Assembly (NCBI GenBank): GCA_964059195.1
Contig: CAXKWD010000007.1
Span: forward strand, 25,121,023-25,185,022
Direction: 5' to 3'
DNA length: 64,000 nucleotides
From: Ectobius pallidus
Taxonomy: Eukaryota > Arthropoda > Insecta > Blattodea > Ectobiidae
Below the pieces are notes generated by a model. That model was not told the origin of the DNA and searched no databases. It saw only the letters and a program-made list of their open reading frames with translations. Below are positions 1-11,845 of this stretch, piece after piece (within the stretch, counting starts at the first letter, position 1; the number at the start of each line of letters is the position of its first letter). The position numbers and the translations under genes were made by a program.

Positions 1-1
1 C

Positions 2-661
2 AAAATTCAGTCTCTTACATTTGATCATATGCCTGAGGACATTGACTCTGTCAAAGTGTTGGGTATCTTTTTGGACAGCAAACTCAACTGGAAAGCACAT
101 ACTCAAGAGCTATGTAAAAAAGTGTCTAGTGCTATCTTCCTGCTGAGGAAATTAAAAAATGCTCTGCCCCCTCATGCTGTACTTATGGCTTACCACTGTT
201 TCTTCAATACGCACTTGTCCTACGGCATTATGCTCTGGGGCAACAGCCCTGCTGCCAGTGATGTGTTCACGCTGCAAAAAAAGGCATTGCGCGCTATAAA
301 AGGCTCTGGTCCCTTTGATAGCTGTGTACCACTCTTTGCTGAATATCAAATTTTGACATTATCCTCCTTATTTGTATACTTTAACCTTGTCTTTATGCAT
401 ATGAATCTTCCTGCAGCAACTGTACAACATGATGTTCACAATCACAACACTCGTGGGAGAAATAATCTAGTACCCAATAGATACAGACTTCAAAAGACAC
501 TTGACAGTCACATTGTCACTGGTACTAAACTCTACAACAAACTACCTGAAAGCTCAAAGTCGCTAAACTCCTTACAACTGTTCAAGAAGAAAGTAAAATC
601 GCTGCTGTTAAGAAACAACTTCTACACTGTAAGAGAACACCTCACCACTAATTGGACTTAA
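2..661 (+). pseudogene. LINE reverse transcriptase, C-terminal fragment (jockey/CR1-type)
   Basis: Open from the window edge to TAA at 659-661, at least 219 residues. It begins in the thumb region (VKVLGIFLDSKLNW) and carries the C-terminal signature LSYGIMLWGN followed by LQKKALRAIKG, typical of jockey/CR1-like LINE ORF2 proteins. The catalytic part lies outside the window. The frame is intact, so the insertion is fairly young. An A-rich 3' tail with AATAAA repeats ends near 737. Confidence 0.85.
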
Positions 662-708
662 TATTTATGTAATCTTACTAAGCCTAACACATGTAAATGT
701 TTAATGGG

Positions 709-738
709 TATCAAATAAATAAAATAAAAAATAAAAAT
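709..738 (+). repeat. A-rich LINE tail
   Basis: The AAATAAATAAAATAAAAAA-type tail ends the LINE above. Immediately after it resumes a transposase fragment into which the LINE appears to have jumped. Confidence 0.6.
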
Positions 739-826
739 GGAGACACAATAGTTCATGCAAGATGGAGCTCGTCCTCATACAGCAAACATTGTTCTTGATT
801 TCCTGCATGAATATTTTGGACCACGT

Positions 827-2084
827 CACAGTATAAGTATTAATACAGTAAAGAAACTGTGTGTTAAAAGTCCTATGACAACATGTTGACTGGACGACAC
901 TAGCGCTCCATGCGGAGATTGAGTAAAGCTACATCCTCATCATATGAAATGGCTTGGGAAAATACATAAACACATCGCAAAATATGTTATGTTAAAAGAG
1001 AAAAATACAGAATATTTTTATTTAATGCAAATCTAATTTTAAATTTAAGAAATAATAAAACAGATAATGTATTATATTCTAGTTAAGAAGAGGTAAACAT
1101 TACCTAAATAATATTAATTAAGTGGAAATGATGGAAATAGACATTAAACCCATGTCTAGGGAATTAATACAAGTAAGAATCAGCCTGAAAAATTTTTTGC
1201 CATAGCCGTTGCAGGCTGATTCTTACTTGTATTACCTAAATAGGCTACTGTTAAGGACTGTACCTAGGCCTAGTATTTTTCCTTTAAAATCATTGCCCTT
1301 TAATATAATTTATAATTCAAATTATGATAATAAATAGCCTACATATTAATTACGTAAATTATATTATAGGTCTGTCACGTTGTTCATCCTGCACGTCATT
1401 GTTGACAGTGTATTTTGATTCATTGCCTTATATGGCAATATACGACTTCAATTTATCGCAGGTCTATGTAGCGTCAATTACTGCAGGATGGACTTCATTA
1501 AACAAAACAAAAAATTCAGGAGCATTTGGAATTGAAGACACCGTCGGTACAGCAGTTTTAATTAACGAGTTTTTATAGGAATTCATAAACTGTCTGTTTT
1601 CGGCGTGTGTCAAGCATAGACGGTAATTTTCACTCAAATATTTTACATATTTTGTTACTAGGTTTTCTTGTCGACCATTAATGACCTATTTTATACACCA
1701 GAAATCATTACAACAGAATAAAATATAAAAATATTACATTAAAGTAACTTGAAACATAACCACACCAGAATCACGAGTAAGCCAGTAGACCTACAATAAA
1801 TATTACTTATTTTCGTTCTTACCTTTCTGAATGTTTCAAGAAAGTGAAGAAATGCAATTCAGGATTTTGTCTTTTATTATTACTGAAATTTACAGCAGAA
1901 TAATAAGGTCCTTTCGAATATAGCGTGTTCTAATAAATACAACACTCCTATTTATTTACATACTTCCCGGAGTAGTTTCTGTAGTCTTACTATATGGCCG
2001 CTACGATCGCTAGTAAATGCGCGCGCATGCTCGGCTGGCAGAAAAACGGGCTGAGTTTCTGTACTGTATTAATACTTATACTGT
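827..2084. mobile_element. 1.26-kb TIR transposon with 8-bp target duplication
   Basis: The ends are inverted copies of ACAGTATAAGTATTAATACA, extending imperfectly for a few more bases. GACCACGT at 819-826 is repeated at 2085-2092, and removing the element restores the transposase reading. Eight-bp duplications point to hAT or a similar superfamily; no transposase was found inside. Contents are AT-rich, with a perfect 23-bp-arm hairpin at 1165-1234. Short open stretches (for example 1324-1578) resemble nothing I know. Confidence 0.8.
1165..1234. repeat. Perfect 23-bp inverted repeat (hairpin)
   Basis: Arms 1165-1187 and 1212-1234 are exact reverse complements around a 24-nt AT-rich loop. It lies in the middle of the 827-2084 transposon. 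It could be a foldback remnant or a small nested insertion. Confidence 0.85.
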
Positions 2085-3319
2085 GACCACGTGCAATGTC
2101 CCATCGATATCCAGAACATTTTCAGGGCGGTTCAATATGGCCGCCACACAGCCCGGATATCACAGCCCTGTGACTATTTCTTCTGGGGATACTTGAAGGA
2201 GACAGTCTGTCGCAATAGGCTAAACCTGAAAATCTAATGCAACTGCGAGCGGCCATCACAACTTTCTTTCAGGGACCGTCAGAAGACTTGTAGAGTGGTT
2301 ACAAGCATCAGGTTCATCTAGAAGAGGTGATACGTCAACAAGGTGGACATATTGAACACGTCCTGCATGCTCAATAATCATGCACATTCAGGGGAGTAAT
2401 TTATTATAAAATTGTATGACATATTTTGTATATTAAAAATTATATAAACAATCTAAACTGTATGACATTTCGTGCGCCACCCTGTATTTTACATCAGGGG
2501 CCTGTTCCATAAAAGTTTAGAATACTACATACCATGGGCATGGGAGGCGGAGTGTGGGGGGGGCAGATGCCCCCCTCTGGAATGCCTTATGGCCTGCAGG
2601 TGTTGTATGGAGAGTGAAAGATATAAATGTTTTATACTGAGTTTAGCAAGTATACAATTATAACTGCATCATTATATTTATAACAATCTTTCACCAAGAC
2701 TGTTGCTCAGAAGTACATAATCTGCTAATTTAAAACTCAGCTGTCATTCAAAACTAATGGTTGGGAAACTATGTGAATATCAATGTATCTAGTTATTCAA
2801 AATTGATTTTCAATTGATAATAATAAAATTGATGCCTGCCTCACTTGAATTTGGATTAACTTCACTGAGAATTGAACTCAAGGTACAGTTGTTTAATTAA
2901 CTGTCGTAATATCACTGTTATTGTACACAATAGAAATTTAAATCTTAATATTATAAACTACTGTATAGTTTATCCTAATAATTAAGAATCGTATTTGGAT
3001 TTATTTTGAGTTTGCCCCCTTATTAAAGTTCCTGGCAATGCCTTAGTACATACAGTACTAATGACTCTTGGGTTTTGCCAGTCTAGTTTACTAAACTATG
3101 TTTCATATACCTACTAGAGTAAAAAAATTACTATAGCAGTTTTAATTCTACTATAGTAAGTGCTGATACTTTGTTTCATGTAACTACTACAGTAGCTATT
3201 AAACTAATTATTTTTACTAAGAGAAACAGGAATTTACTTTAGTTTTTAACTGGATTAAATGTAATAAAACAATAAATGCGGGAAGTGATATAAACAGTAA
3301 AACTAATGAATCTTAAGAG

Positions 3320-3384
3320 CTGATGGTCAACTTAAGAGCTGATGATGTAAGTGGAGCTTAAAGTGTATATAAGTTGACCATCAG
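3320..3384. repeat. Perfect 15-bp inverted repeat
   Basis: CTGATGGTCAACTTA (3320-3334) and its exact complement (3370-3384) flank 35 nt. Part of the left arm context, TTAAGAGCTGATG, is also directly repeated at 3313 and 3332. Confidence 0.7.
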
Positions 3385-4251
3385 GTGGATTAAATGTATT
3401 TGGTATTTGATTTGATTAAAAACTTAAAGTTTTTTACTCAGGTCTATAGATGGGTAGAATTATTTAGTAGGGTTTTTATATAAATCCAAGTGATAAGAAT
3501 TCAGTAGGCATTTTAGGTTAATGTTCAATCAATTTTATATGGTACTAGATGCCATTGCTCCAAAGCTGCAGCATAAACCTGCAAGAAAGTGTGTTTGTGT
3601 GATGCAATAATAACTTTCAAATAGGGGTTAAAAACAAGGGGTCCAGTTTCATGCCATTGGTGACAAAACTGAGGTTTCTAAAGCCGTTATTTCCCATGAT
3701 GTTTGAAATATTGATAATAAACAGGGCCAAGCTTTTTTGGTGTTTATTTTTCAAAAATGTCGTGAAAAATATATAAAATATACTTATAGTTTAAAATATG
3801 ATAGAAATTTTGTGAAAATTTTGTGGTAATTTGTAATGTCATTCGCTTTTTATACTATCAGCATTCTTATAAAATAACATTATGAAGCTTACCTTTAGAA
3901 ACATTTTTGTTGTTTCCATTACGAACTCATATTTTTCTTCCTTCATTTTCTGCACTTCAAGACTTACTTAAATATTGCACTCACGTATTGTATTCGATGG
4001 TCACCGCCATGCCAGAGAAACTGCGGATTAAGGAGACTGGAAAACCATTGCATAGACAATGGTCATGGAGGCAAATGGAGAAACCCAAGGACAATAGAAT
4101 AATAGATGCAGCCATGTCTTCCATTACTCTTCCAGCTAATACTTTAAGAAGTTCAGAACGAAAGAATTTCTAACAGAATGTTCCGAAAGCTCAGAAAAAC
4201 TCTGTCAGCTGTCATTTATGGTCCTGCAGGTCATAAAATAAAATAATATCT

Positions 4252-4620
4252 GAGGGCGAATCAAAAAGTAAGTTACACTTCCAAGTTATGGCCATTTATG
4301 AAACCACCTACACATAGGCTACACGGCTATGACAACATACAATATACGTTCACTTTTCCACATAGTCCCCAAGAGACTGTAAACATTTCTTGGAACGGTC
4401 AACCAACTTTTTGATTCCGGATGCGTAGAAATCACCTCCAGCGCCATGTAACCACCTGGAGACAGCTGCTTTCACCTCATCATCATTTCGGAATCGTCAT
4501 CCACCAAGATCCTTTTTCAGCTTACCGAACACATGATAATTGCATGGTGCTAGGTCTGGACTGTATGGAGGATTCAAGTGGGAAGTATGGCAACATCCTG
4601 CTATGCATTATAAAGATGTA
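4252..4620 (-). pseudogene. Mariner transposase C-terminal remnant
   Basis: The complement reads PPYSPDLAPCNYHVFGKLKK, then DDEVKAAVSRWLHGAG and KKCLQSLGDYVEK, the last block of mariner transposases including the third catalytic Asp region. The 3' terminal repeat lies around 4252-4280 (gagggcgaatcaaaaagt on the + strand). The reading is interrupted and the N-terminal half is absent. Confidence 0.75.
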
Positions 4621-4891
4621 TTAACAGATGGAGATCATTTCGTGTCATAACAGCAACCTTGGCCTTCTGTAATACTCAATGTAAAGCTAAATATTTTTTA
4701 TTAGACAATCTACTAAGGTACTAAAGGTTACAAAATTACATGAAACTAACTCGGATAGAAATCTGAATTTACTATGGTAAGCTACTAAAGTTTTTAGTAC
4801 AGTTGTATGAAACAGGCCCCAGCTGTTAGATTTCTTAAGTTATTCAAAGTTGAAATCATACTAATTGTTTATATATTATTTGTGTTATTAG

Positions 4892-5017
4892 TTGTGTGAC
4901 ACATATCCTCGATATTTATACGTCCCTTCATCAGCTTCAACCACTGTTCTGCTTGGGAGCTCTCGTTTTCGCAGCAAAGGCCGACTTCCAGTTCTATCCT
5001 ACCTGCATAGGAACAAG
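4892..5017 (+). CDS. Mtmr6: Mtmr6 exon (first in window): start of phosphatase domain
   Basis: Residues 1-42 of the visible protein. The acceptor ttattag precedes TTG TGT GAC and the donor is AAG|gtatta. It reads LCDTYPRYLYVPS followed by SSRFRSKGRLPVLSYL, a segment typical of the N-terminal edge of myotubularin phosphatase domains. It starts in phase 0, so at least one upstream coding exon is missing. I looked for one in 1-4891 and saw only transposon sequence. Confidence 0.9.
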
Positions 5018-5733
5018 GTATTATCATATACCTGATACTTATTTATTTCCACAGTTAGTTTTTTCATTAGTTTCTGCACCAAACAAAACTCTAGATTAAT
5101 ATTCAGGCATAGTGCATTCTGTTGAGTGAATTTTCACCTCAGTAGGGCTGCTATTCTATTGCACAGATTTAAGACTATTAAGTACTTTTTTAAACTTTGT
5201 TGACATGTTTTTCCTATATACTGCTTTGTGTGTAGTTCTTCAGAAAGTGAAAGTAAAACAGGAGAAAAGTTTTTAAATTTAATAATTGTTTTACTTTTCT
5301 GGCAGAGTTCAGTTTCAGAGGGCTATATAGTGAAGTACCATGTTGGTTCCTTTCTAGATTTATGATACTTTTCATGCAATTGGAGATCAATTCCATCAAT
5401 CTCTATCCAGAAATTTGGGATTATAACTTTTGCTTCTGTCAGCAAGATGTTAAAGTCATAATTAAATTTCTATCTTCTTTGAAAGTAAACAATTTAGTCC
5501 CATTTTCAATATTATATTCTAATCCTCTTTGCTATTCATAAGTGGGCCTATCCAGAATTGTTTTCCATTATTTCCAAAGTTCCTAGTTATGGGGTTTAGA
5601 ATGCTAAACAAATAGGCACAATAGGATAAACTCACATTTTAACCTGTAACCAATAGTGGTTATGAATAGGCTTACTGACAACTTTTCATAGTTCAAATAT
5701 TTGTATTTTAATGTTGAGCAAACTTTATTCTAG

Positions 5734-5868
5734 GCAGCAATATGTCGCTGCAGTCAACCCTTGTCAGGATTCAGTGCGAGATGTCTAGAAGATGAACAGA
5801 TGCTGAACTGTGTTCTTAGGACCAATCCAAATAATAGTTATATGTATGTGGTAGACACTCGACCAAGG
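5734..5868 (+). CDS. Mtmr6: Mtmr6 exon: AAICRCSQP segment
   Basis: Residues 43-87. Acceptor ttctag|GCA, donor AGG|gtgagt, phase 0 at both ends. Encodes AAICRCSQPLSGFSARC, then a charged helix and MYVVDTRPR. The CRCSQP and DTRP motifs are shared by active and inactive myotubularins and belong to the phosphatase fold. The upstream intron is 716 bp and holds no recognised repeat; the downstream one is only 133 bp. Confidence 0.92.
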
Positions 5869-6001
5869 GTGAGTTTCTTCTTTCGTATAGAGATATTATT
5901 ATTGTTATATTTGCTGAAGTTGGTTCCTTGGATTAATTTCCTGTCTTATTCCTTTGGTTTTCCTGATGCTTTTAATATTCCTGTTTCTTCTGTATTTCTA
6001 G

Positions 6002-6134
6002 ATTAATGCCATGGCGAATCGAGCAGCAGGAAAGGGATATGAAAATGAGAATTTTTATGAGAATATTAAATTTCATTTTCTTGGTATTGAAAATATTCAT
6101 GTTATGCGTAGCAGTTTAGCAAAATTAATTGAAA
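6002..6134 (+). CDS. Mtmr6: Mtmr6 exon: NAMANRAAGKGYEN segment
   Basis: Residues 88-131 plus the first base of codon 132. Acceptor tttctag|ATT, donor GAAA|gtgagt. Encodes INAMANRAAGKGYENENFY and then FLGIENIHVMRSSLAKL, nearly diagnostic for the MTMR6/7/8 group. The following intron is 5.7 kb and holds a LINE, a hAT MITE and a Tc1-type derivative. Confidence 0.94.
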
Positions 6135-7200
6135 GTGAGTATTTTATGTATTATTTATCTTACTATTAAAGATAAATATATTCTGTAAGCTGTAATGTAT
6201 ATTGAAACTAGCTGATTGCTAGCACAAAGAAAAAATACAGTTCTTATGTCAAGAAAATTCAAGTATTTGCTAAGATTCAGTAAGAAAAAGCATAACGGCA
6301 CAGGGAAGGCTGTTTAGATTAACGAGTGGGGGCTCACTGGTAATGCAAAGTGTTGCAATTGAATTCCTTGGATACAGAATGTCTTGAAATTGTTGTACTT
6401 TACAGGGACTGAGTTTTAAATACTGTCATCATAGAACATAAAACTGTTTATCCCTTTACTAATGGTTTAATCAGTGGTGTAGTAGAGAGTTTTGGTGGCA
6501 TCTATTTACTTTTTTGCTTATTTTTAGTTGAAAATAATAATTTCTATCTTAAAATGGAAACTTATGTATAGAGGTGTTTGAAAATGTTTTTATTTTTCAC
6601 AAGATTTGTTGTTTTAAAATTCAAAATGTGGTGTTTTATGTTTTTATTTGTCAAAGGTACTGAATATATAAAAAACTATGCATGTAGAAAACCAACATAA
6701 TGCTTATTTTAATGACATTTATTTACGTATCAATATACTTTATCTCCCTTTAGAGACATTACTAACTGCAAGACTGTACCCCCAGTAGCTGAAAGCATGC
6801 ACTTGCAAAACTGAATAAAAGAAGTTTCCTGCTCCTCTGAAACCAGTTATAACAAACAAAAATTTCAAGAGCTTACCTTTTTGCCTTTCAGGAGAGCAGA
6901 AAATATGTTGCCAACTATGGCACTGTATTAAGTGATAGTAACATAAAGGAATCAGATCAAAAGTTTAAATATATATGTGTGATTTCAAACAATAAAGAAA
7001 TTTTGCATATGCTTACTTATACTGCAAAATAACCTTGCGTAAATAACCTACTTTCATTTTTTAAATATGCTACATCAAAGGGTAAGAGTACGGCAATCCT
7101 CTTTTCTAAAAGGGTCGTAATATAATACGTTGGTATGCATTTACATGCAACAGGGAAAAGTTTACTGTCAGCGATGATCAGTGAAGCTATCAATAATGCA
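6135..7200. other. Intronic AT-rich sequence without recognised feature
   Basis: Start of the 5.7-kb intron. I see no coding segment, tandem repeat or transposon end here. The 5' limit of the LINE that follows may lie in its last part. Confidence 0.4.
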
Positions 7201-7262
7201 GTTATTGTAAAGAATACTATTATGCTTCCTTATAGGAGTCAGGAAAACTAACAGACAGCACT

Positions 7263-10140
7263 GTGAGCAGTAGTATACAGCAGTGCAAAGATGTTGGTAA
7301 ATCAAAACTGGGTATCAAAATTGTACATCTAAATGTTCAATACGTAAGTAACAAAATTGATGCCATCCAGATATGGTTGAACAATATTAAAGCTGATATT
7401 GTAATATTCACCGAACATGGTATAAAAAGTGAGCAAATGCAGTACTTCAAACTTGACAACTATACGTTGTTGGCATATTTTGGTAGAAAGGATCATAAGG
7501 GTGGGGGAGTAGCGGTATTGTCTAGTAATGAGTTTGATGCATGTAATATGTCCTGCATAAATACAGACAGTGTTGAAAAATCTTTTGAAAGTGCTGGTAT
7601 TGTACTAAATACTAACAGTGCAGTTGTAAAAATCTTCGGACTATACCGCTCACCTAGTGCCCCGGTTGCAGAATTTCTGGAACACCTTGAAAACTTACTT
7701 GATAAATACAACAATGTTAATAATAAATCACATATCATACTTGCAGGTGATTTTAATATTAATTTAGATTATAGTAATAATGATTATAAAAGGTTCCTAG
7801 ATCTTATCAGTTCAAATAATGTGCGGGATGTTATACATCAACATACTAGAGTAACTGCAACGTCCTCAACAATAATAGATCACATAGTCACTAACCTTCC
7901 GGCGGATGATATCTCAACTGAAGTTATCAACTCCTACTTATCAGATCATTTTGCGCAGATTCTTTACATTAAAAATGTTTATGTAAATTTATTAAGTAAT
8001 AAAATATATGAACACAGAAATATAAATAAAACAAGTCTGGAAATCTTTAACTACTATTTAGATAATGAAACTTGGGATGAAGTTATCTGTGCTGGAACAG
8101 TTAATGGAAAATGGGATTGTTTTTATGCTATCTTTTTTAAATATTTTGAATTAAGTTTCCCCTTAACTAAGAAAATAGTTTGGACAAAAAAGTCTAAACT
8201 GCCATATTTAAGTAATGAAATACGTACTTTACGTAATAAAGTTAAGGACTTTCATATTTTATATAAGAATACTGCCTTAAATTATTATAAACTAAAATAT
8301 AAAGAAGTATATAAAAAGTATCGAGAAGCATTAATTAATCTTAGATCTTCTGACGTAGCCATGAAAATTAACAATTCTGCAAATAAATCTAAAACTGTAT
8401 GGGACATGATTAACCAAAACAGGAAAATCAGAAACGACGTAAGAAATCTGCAATTAAATGTAAACAACAATATTATAAATACTCCGGAGGAAGTATGCAA
8501 TGAATTTAATAATTACTTTACAAATTGTGTAAACGGTGTAAACGATTCACTCAACATTGGTTGTAATGCGACCATTGAACCCATCCGAGATTCGCTATAT
8601 TTAACTCCCACTACTGTGCACGAAATTACAAACATCATAACCAATTGCCTAATAAAAATACCAGTGGTTGGGATGATGTCTCCTCAACCCTACTAAAGTC
8701 TTGTAAATACTCTCTAGTAATGCCGCTAGAACATTTATTTAATGCTGCTATGGAAGTAGGAGTCTTTCCTAATTGTCTTAAAATTGGCATAATTAGACCT
8801 GTACATAAAAAAGGGGATAAGCAAGACATTACTAATTATAGGCCTATATCTCTAACATCCGTTATTGCTAAGTTATTCGAAAAATTACTATTAGTGAGGA
8901 TAGTTAGCTTTCTCAATAAACATGAAATCTTACAAAAAAGTCAGCACGGTTTTAGGAAAGGTCATTCAACCTCGACTGCAATAATATCTTATATTCATGA
9001 AGTTATGGAACAATTAAAACATAATAATAAAACTGCAACTATTCTACTTGACCTGTCGAAGGCCTTCGACTGTGTACAACATAGCCTACTATTAAGTAAA
9101 ATGGAGAAATATGGCTTTAGAGGCATATCACACAATCTATTATCTTCTTATTTGCAGGGAAGGGTACAATGTACTGAAATAATCACTGAGGCGGATAATT
9201 ATAATTCTAGGACTAAATCTCAATTTCTGGAAGTAAAAAGCGGAGTACCCCAAGGTTCTGTATTGGGGCCAGTTTTATTCATATTATATATTAATGATAT
9301 TCCAAAAGGCAATTCATTCCGTTCTGTCACATATGCTGATGATACAACTGTTCTCTGCTTGGAAAAATCATTATACGCCCTTCATAATTCTGTCTTATGC
9401 ACTCTTGCAGTACTAGAACAATACTTTAGATCTAATGGTCTCACCTTGAACAAAACTAAGACAAAAATAATATTCTTTGATTTGAATAACAGAGGAATTC
9501 AAAATGATGCGTTGTCTGATGAATTCATCGCTATGACTACCTCAGATCACTCCTTCCTGGGTATACAATTAGATCATCGGTTATCATGGGACAAACATAT
9601 TAACATCTTATGCTCTAAACTCAGTAAAGCAGTATATTTAATGAAGGTCATGAGAAATTATGTTAATACTAAGGTTAGAGAATTGATATATTATGGCTTG
9701 TTCTATTCTCACCTTAATTATGGTATAGAAGTTTGGGGTGGTGCAGCATTTACTCATATAAACAGGATACTAGTACTGCAAAAGAAAATTATTAGACTAA
9801 TGTATAACTTAAAAAAAATGTCTCCTGTAGAGAAGTCTTTAGTTCAAATAATATTCTTACTGTTGTTTCACTCTTTGTATTTAAAACGGTTTTACTTGTG
9901 GTAAACAAATCGGAACAAAAAAATAATATTGATGTACATAGCTACTGCACTAGAAGTAGATTTGATTATTTTAGGGAAGCCTATACTAAGAAAATAATTG
10001 ACAAAGACCCATATAGAATGGGAGTAATCCTATTCAATAGACTACCAGTTGAAATTAAGAGTGCTAGAAAGGATAAATTCAAAAAAAGACTTAAGGAATA
10101 CTTAGTAAGGAAGGCTTTGTACAGACTAGACGAACTATAA
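7263..10140 (+). pseudogene. Jockey/I-like LINE ORF2: endonuclease plus reverse transcriptase, two frameshifts
   Basis: First part (7263 to about 8640): APE-type endonuclease with LNVQYVSNKID, TEHG, KGGGVAVLS, AGDFNIN, IDHIVTN and SDHFAQ blocks. Second part (about 8645-9850): reverse transcriptase with NKNTSGWDDVS, YRPISLTSV, LLDLSKAFDCV, SGVPQGSVLGP and the YADD catalytic box. Third part to 10140: C-terminal domain with YCTRSRFDYF and a lysine-rich end. One-base frameshifts lie near 8640 and between about 9800 and 9850; otherwise all catalytic motifs are intact. No ORF1 was seen upstream, so it is probably 5' truncated. The 3' UTR ends in a (TTA)n run at 10306-10336. Confidence 0.88.
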
Positions 10141-10305
10141 ATGCCATTACTAATCTGTGTTAAAAACGTTTCACTCATCGAATACTCCCTGTACTTTTAT
10201 TTTATGTTTTGACTTGTAGCTATTTTTAAGCATTAATTGTTGTATTTAGTAATGTATCTTATACTTGACAATGTCTGATAGCTGTAAGCTCTATTGGCAA
10301 TAAAG

Positions 10306-10336
10306 TTTATTATTGTTATTATTATTATTATTATTA
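10306..10336 (+). repeat. (TTA)n 3' end of the LINE
   Basis: TTATTATTGTTATTATTATT-type run follows an AATAAA (about 10300) and marks the LINE 3' terminus. Simple-repeat tails of this kind are known for I and jockey relatives. Confidence 0.65.
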
Positions 10337-10589
10337 TGTTACAGCTGAGGAATAAAATATGGCAGAAATGAATTATTAAATTTAAAAAAATAGGTTTTAT
10401 TTAGCTGATTATGGCTTTTGTGGATTTATTTATAAAATTAGCATTATTTTGTGATGTAATTTTGCCGCCAAATAATTCCTAACATCCTAATATGTTAAGA
10501 AAATTTATCTTAACCCTGAAATACAACATTTTGTTTTATAGCTTATTAACAAAAACAAACGCCTCTACTTATGTATAATGTGTTTTTTA

Positions 10590-11001
10590 TAGGGATGGGT
10601 CGATACCAGATTTTCTCGATACTCGATACTGATACATTATTTTTCCTCGATACTCGATACCTTCAACATTTCCAGTTTCAATAAATAGGTACATTAAAAA
10701 TTAAAATTTGAGAGAACTGTGTAATACAACTAAATTAATTAAGTCTGCATATTTAATGAGTCAAAATTTAATATCATCAGTAGCCTATAATTATTTTTAA
10801 ACTCTACATTAAAACTAAAATTAGTTTTTTAAGCAGTCCCCTTACAAGTTTTTGTTAAAAATACTAGCATTCTCACTTAATTGCAGAATTACAAAAGTAT
10901 TTAAAAAGTATCGAGCGAGTTTTCTGAAGTATCGTTCGATGCCGATACCATGCAAGTATCGAGAGTATCGAGGTATCGAAAGTATCGAGGATCCATCACT
11001 A
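10590..11001. mobile_element. hAT-type MITE rich in TATCGA motifs, 8-bp duplication
   Basis: GTTTTTTA at 10582-10589 is repeated exactly at 11002-11009. Ends are TAGGGATGGG and, on the complement, TAGTGATGGA. Both subterminal regions carry clusters of CTCGATACT/AGTATCGAG, about four on the left and six on the right in inverted orientation. The 412-bp element has no coding capacity. The repeats are likely binding sites for a hAT transposase encoded elsewhere. Confidence 0.8.
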
Positions 11002-11288
11002 GTTTTTTAAATTTGAAAATCACACACACTAGTAGCAGTCACTAACGGCAAGAGTGATACTAGATTAAATTAGTCATATCACCACAGTTTAGTCAAATTT
11101 TGGAAATGGGGATGACGAAAACCCCTGTTTGAATAAACTAGATAAGTCAAATTGGAACTACTGCAGATGAACTGCCCTACAGTTCTGGATTGCTAATGAA
11201 TTGCATATTGCATGGTCAGCACAGTACAGGAATTTGTCCAAAACTATAAAGTATAATTGTTTTGAAATTGTTTCTGCTTCAAAATGTA

Positions 11289-11805
11289 CAGGGTGCGGCA
11301 GAAAGAACGCCCCGATTACAGAAGGCAAATATATCCAAACTCAATAAAATATGAAAAAACTTATGTAATTCTTTGAAAGTACACATGATGCCATTTACAT
11401 CTACGTGTTTTGAAGAGAACATCATTCAAGTGGCGGCCTCCATTGTTTATACACTGATTGAGCCTCTCTAGGTAGTTGTCCATGACTCTCATTGTCATTT
11501 CGGGCGGAATAGCAAGTTCCTGTTGGATTGCCTCCTTAAGAGCTTCCAAAGTTTGGGGACGATGTTGGTCCTGTCTTTGGAGCTCGAAAGGCACGCTGCG
11601 TTCTTGCGCTGCATTGCTGTCGGCGTTTTGCCATTTTGAATAAACTGCTCTAAGCCATAAGCGCGATGCACTCCTGACCAAGGCATGGTCTAAACTAAAA
11701 CGGCACCTAAGTTGCTGTTCGGCAATATTCACCCCACCCCTCTACCCCCACCCACCACGTAGATATCTGTCTCCCAAATCGGGGCGTTCTTTCTGCCGCA
11801 CCCTG
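11289..11805 (-). mobile_element. Tc1/IS630-type internal-deletion derivative (29-bp perfect TIRs)
   Basis: TA-flanked element of 517 bp; arms 11289-11317 and 11777-11805 are exact inverse copies beginning CAGGGTGCGGCAGAAAGAAC. A minus-strand frame (11732-11361, 123 residues) joins a transposase N-terminal segment ([12 protein letters not shown], then a block resembling a helix-turn-helix) to the extreme C-terminal end (CINNGGRHLNDVLF), skipping the catalytic core. The right end is 40 bp from the splice acceptor of an Mtmr6 exon. Confidence 0.85.
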
Positions 11806-11845
11806 TATAATTTTATAAACTATTACATTTTATGTTTGATTTCAG

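Larger units (their letters stand above)
740..2484 (+). mobile_element. IS630/Tc1-type transposon remnant, split by an insertion
   Basis: The left piece (about 740-826) encodes FMQDGARPHTANIVLDFL, the DDE block of a Tc1/mariner-superfamily transposase. The right piece (2093-2390) continues with SQPCDYFFWGYLKETV and ends near GGHIEHVLHA. The 3' terminus reads ...gtgcgccaccctg|TA at 2484, matching TIRs of this superfamily. The frame is broken by several stops. The 5' half is missing, replaced by the LINE tail on the left. Confidence 0.75.
2498..4820. mobile_element. Possible Harbinger-like element (TIR GGGCCTGTTYCATA)
   Basis: The left end GGGCCTGTTCCATAA and the right end (reverse complement GGGCCTGTTTCATAC) match at most positions. 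CAG flanks both sides (2495-2497, 4821-4823). GGGCCTGTT termini with 3-bp duplications fit PIF/Harbinger, although the usual duplication is TWA. Subterminal repeats of the type TACTAAAGT occur near both ends. No transposase or Myb-like protein is readable. It contains a mariner remnant at about 4252-4620. Confidence 0.5.

Noticed and set aside
1324..1578. Host exon or small gene of 84 codons
   Set aside because: It sits inside the 827-2084 transposon, shows no codon bias or splice context, and matches nothing I know.
3907..4173. A missing upstream Mtmr6 exon
   Set aside because: None of the expected PH-GRAM or WxL-type myotubularin blocks appear, and it lies within a Harbinger-like element.
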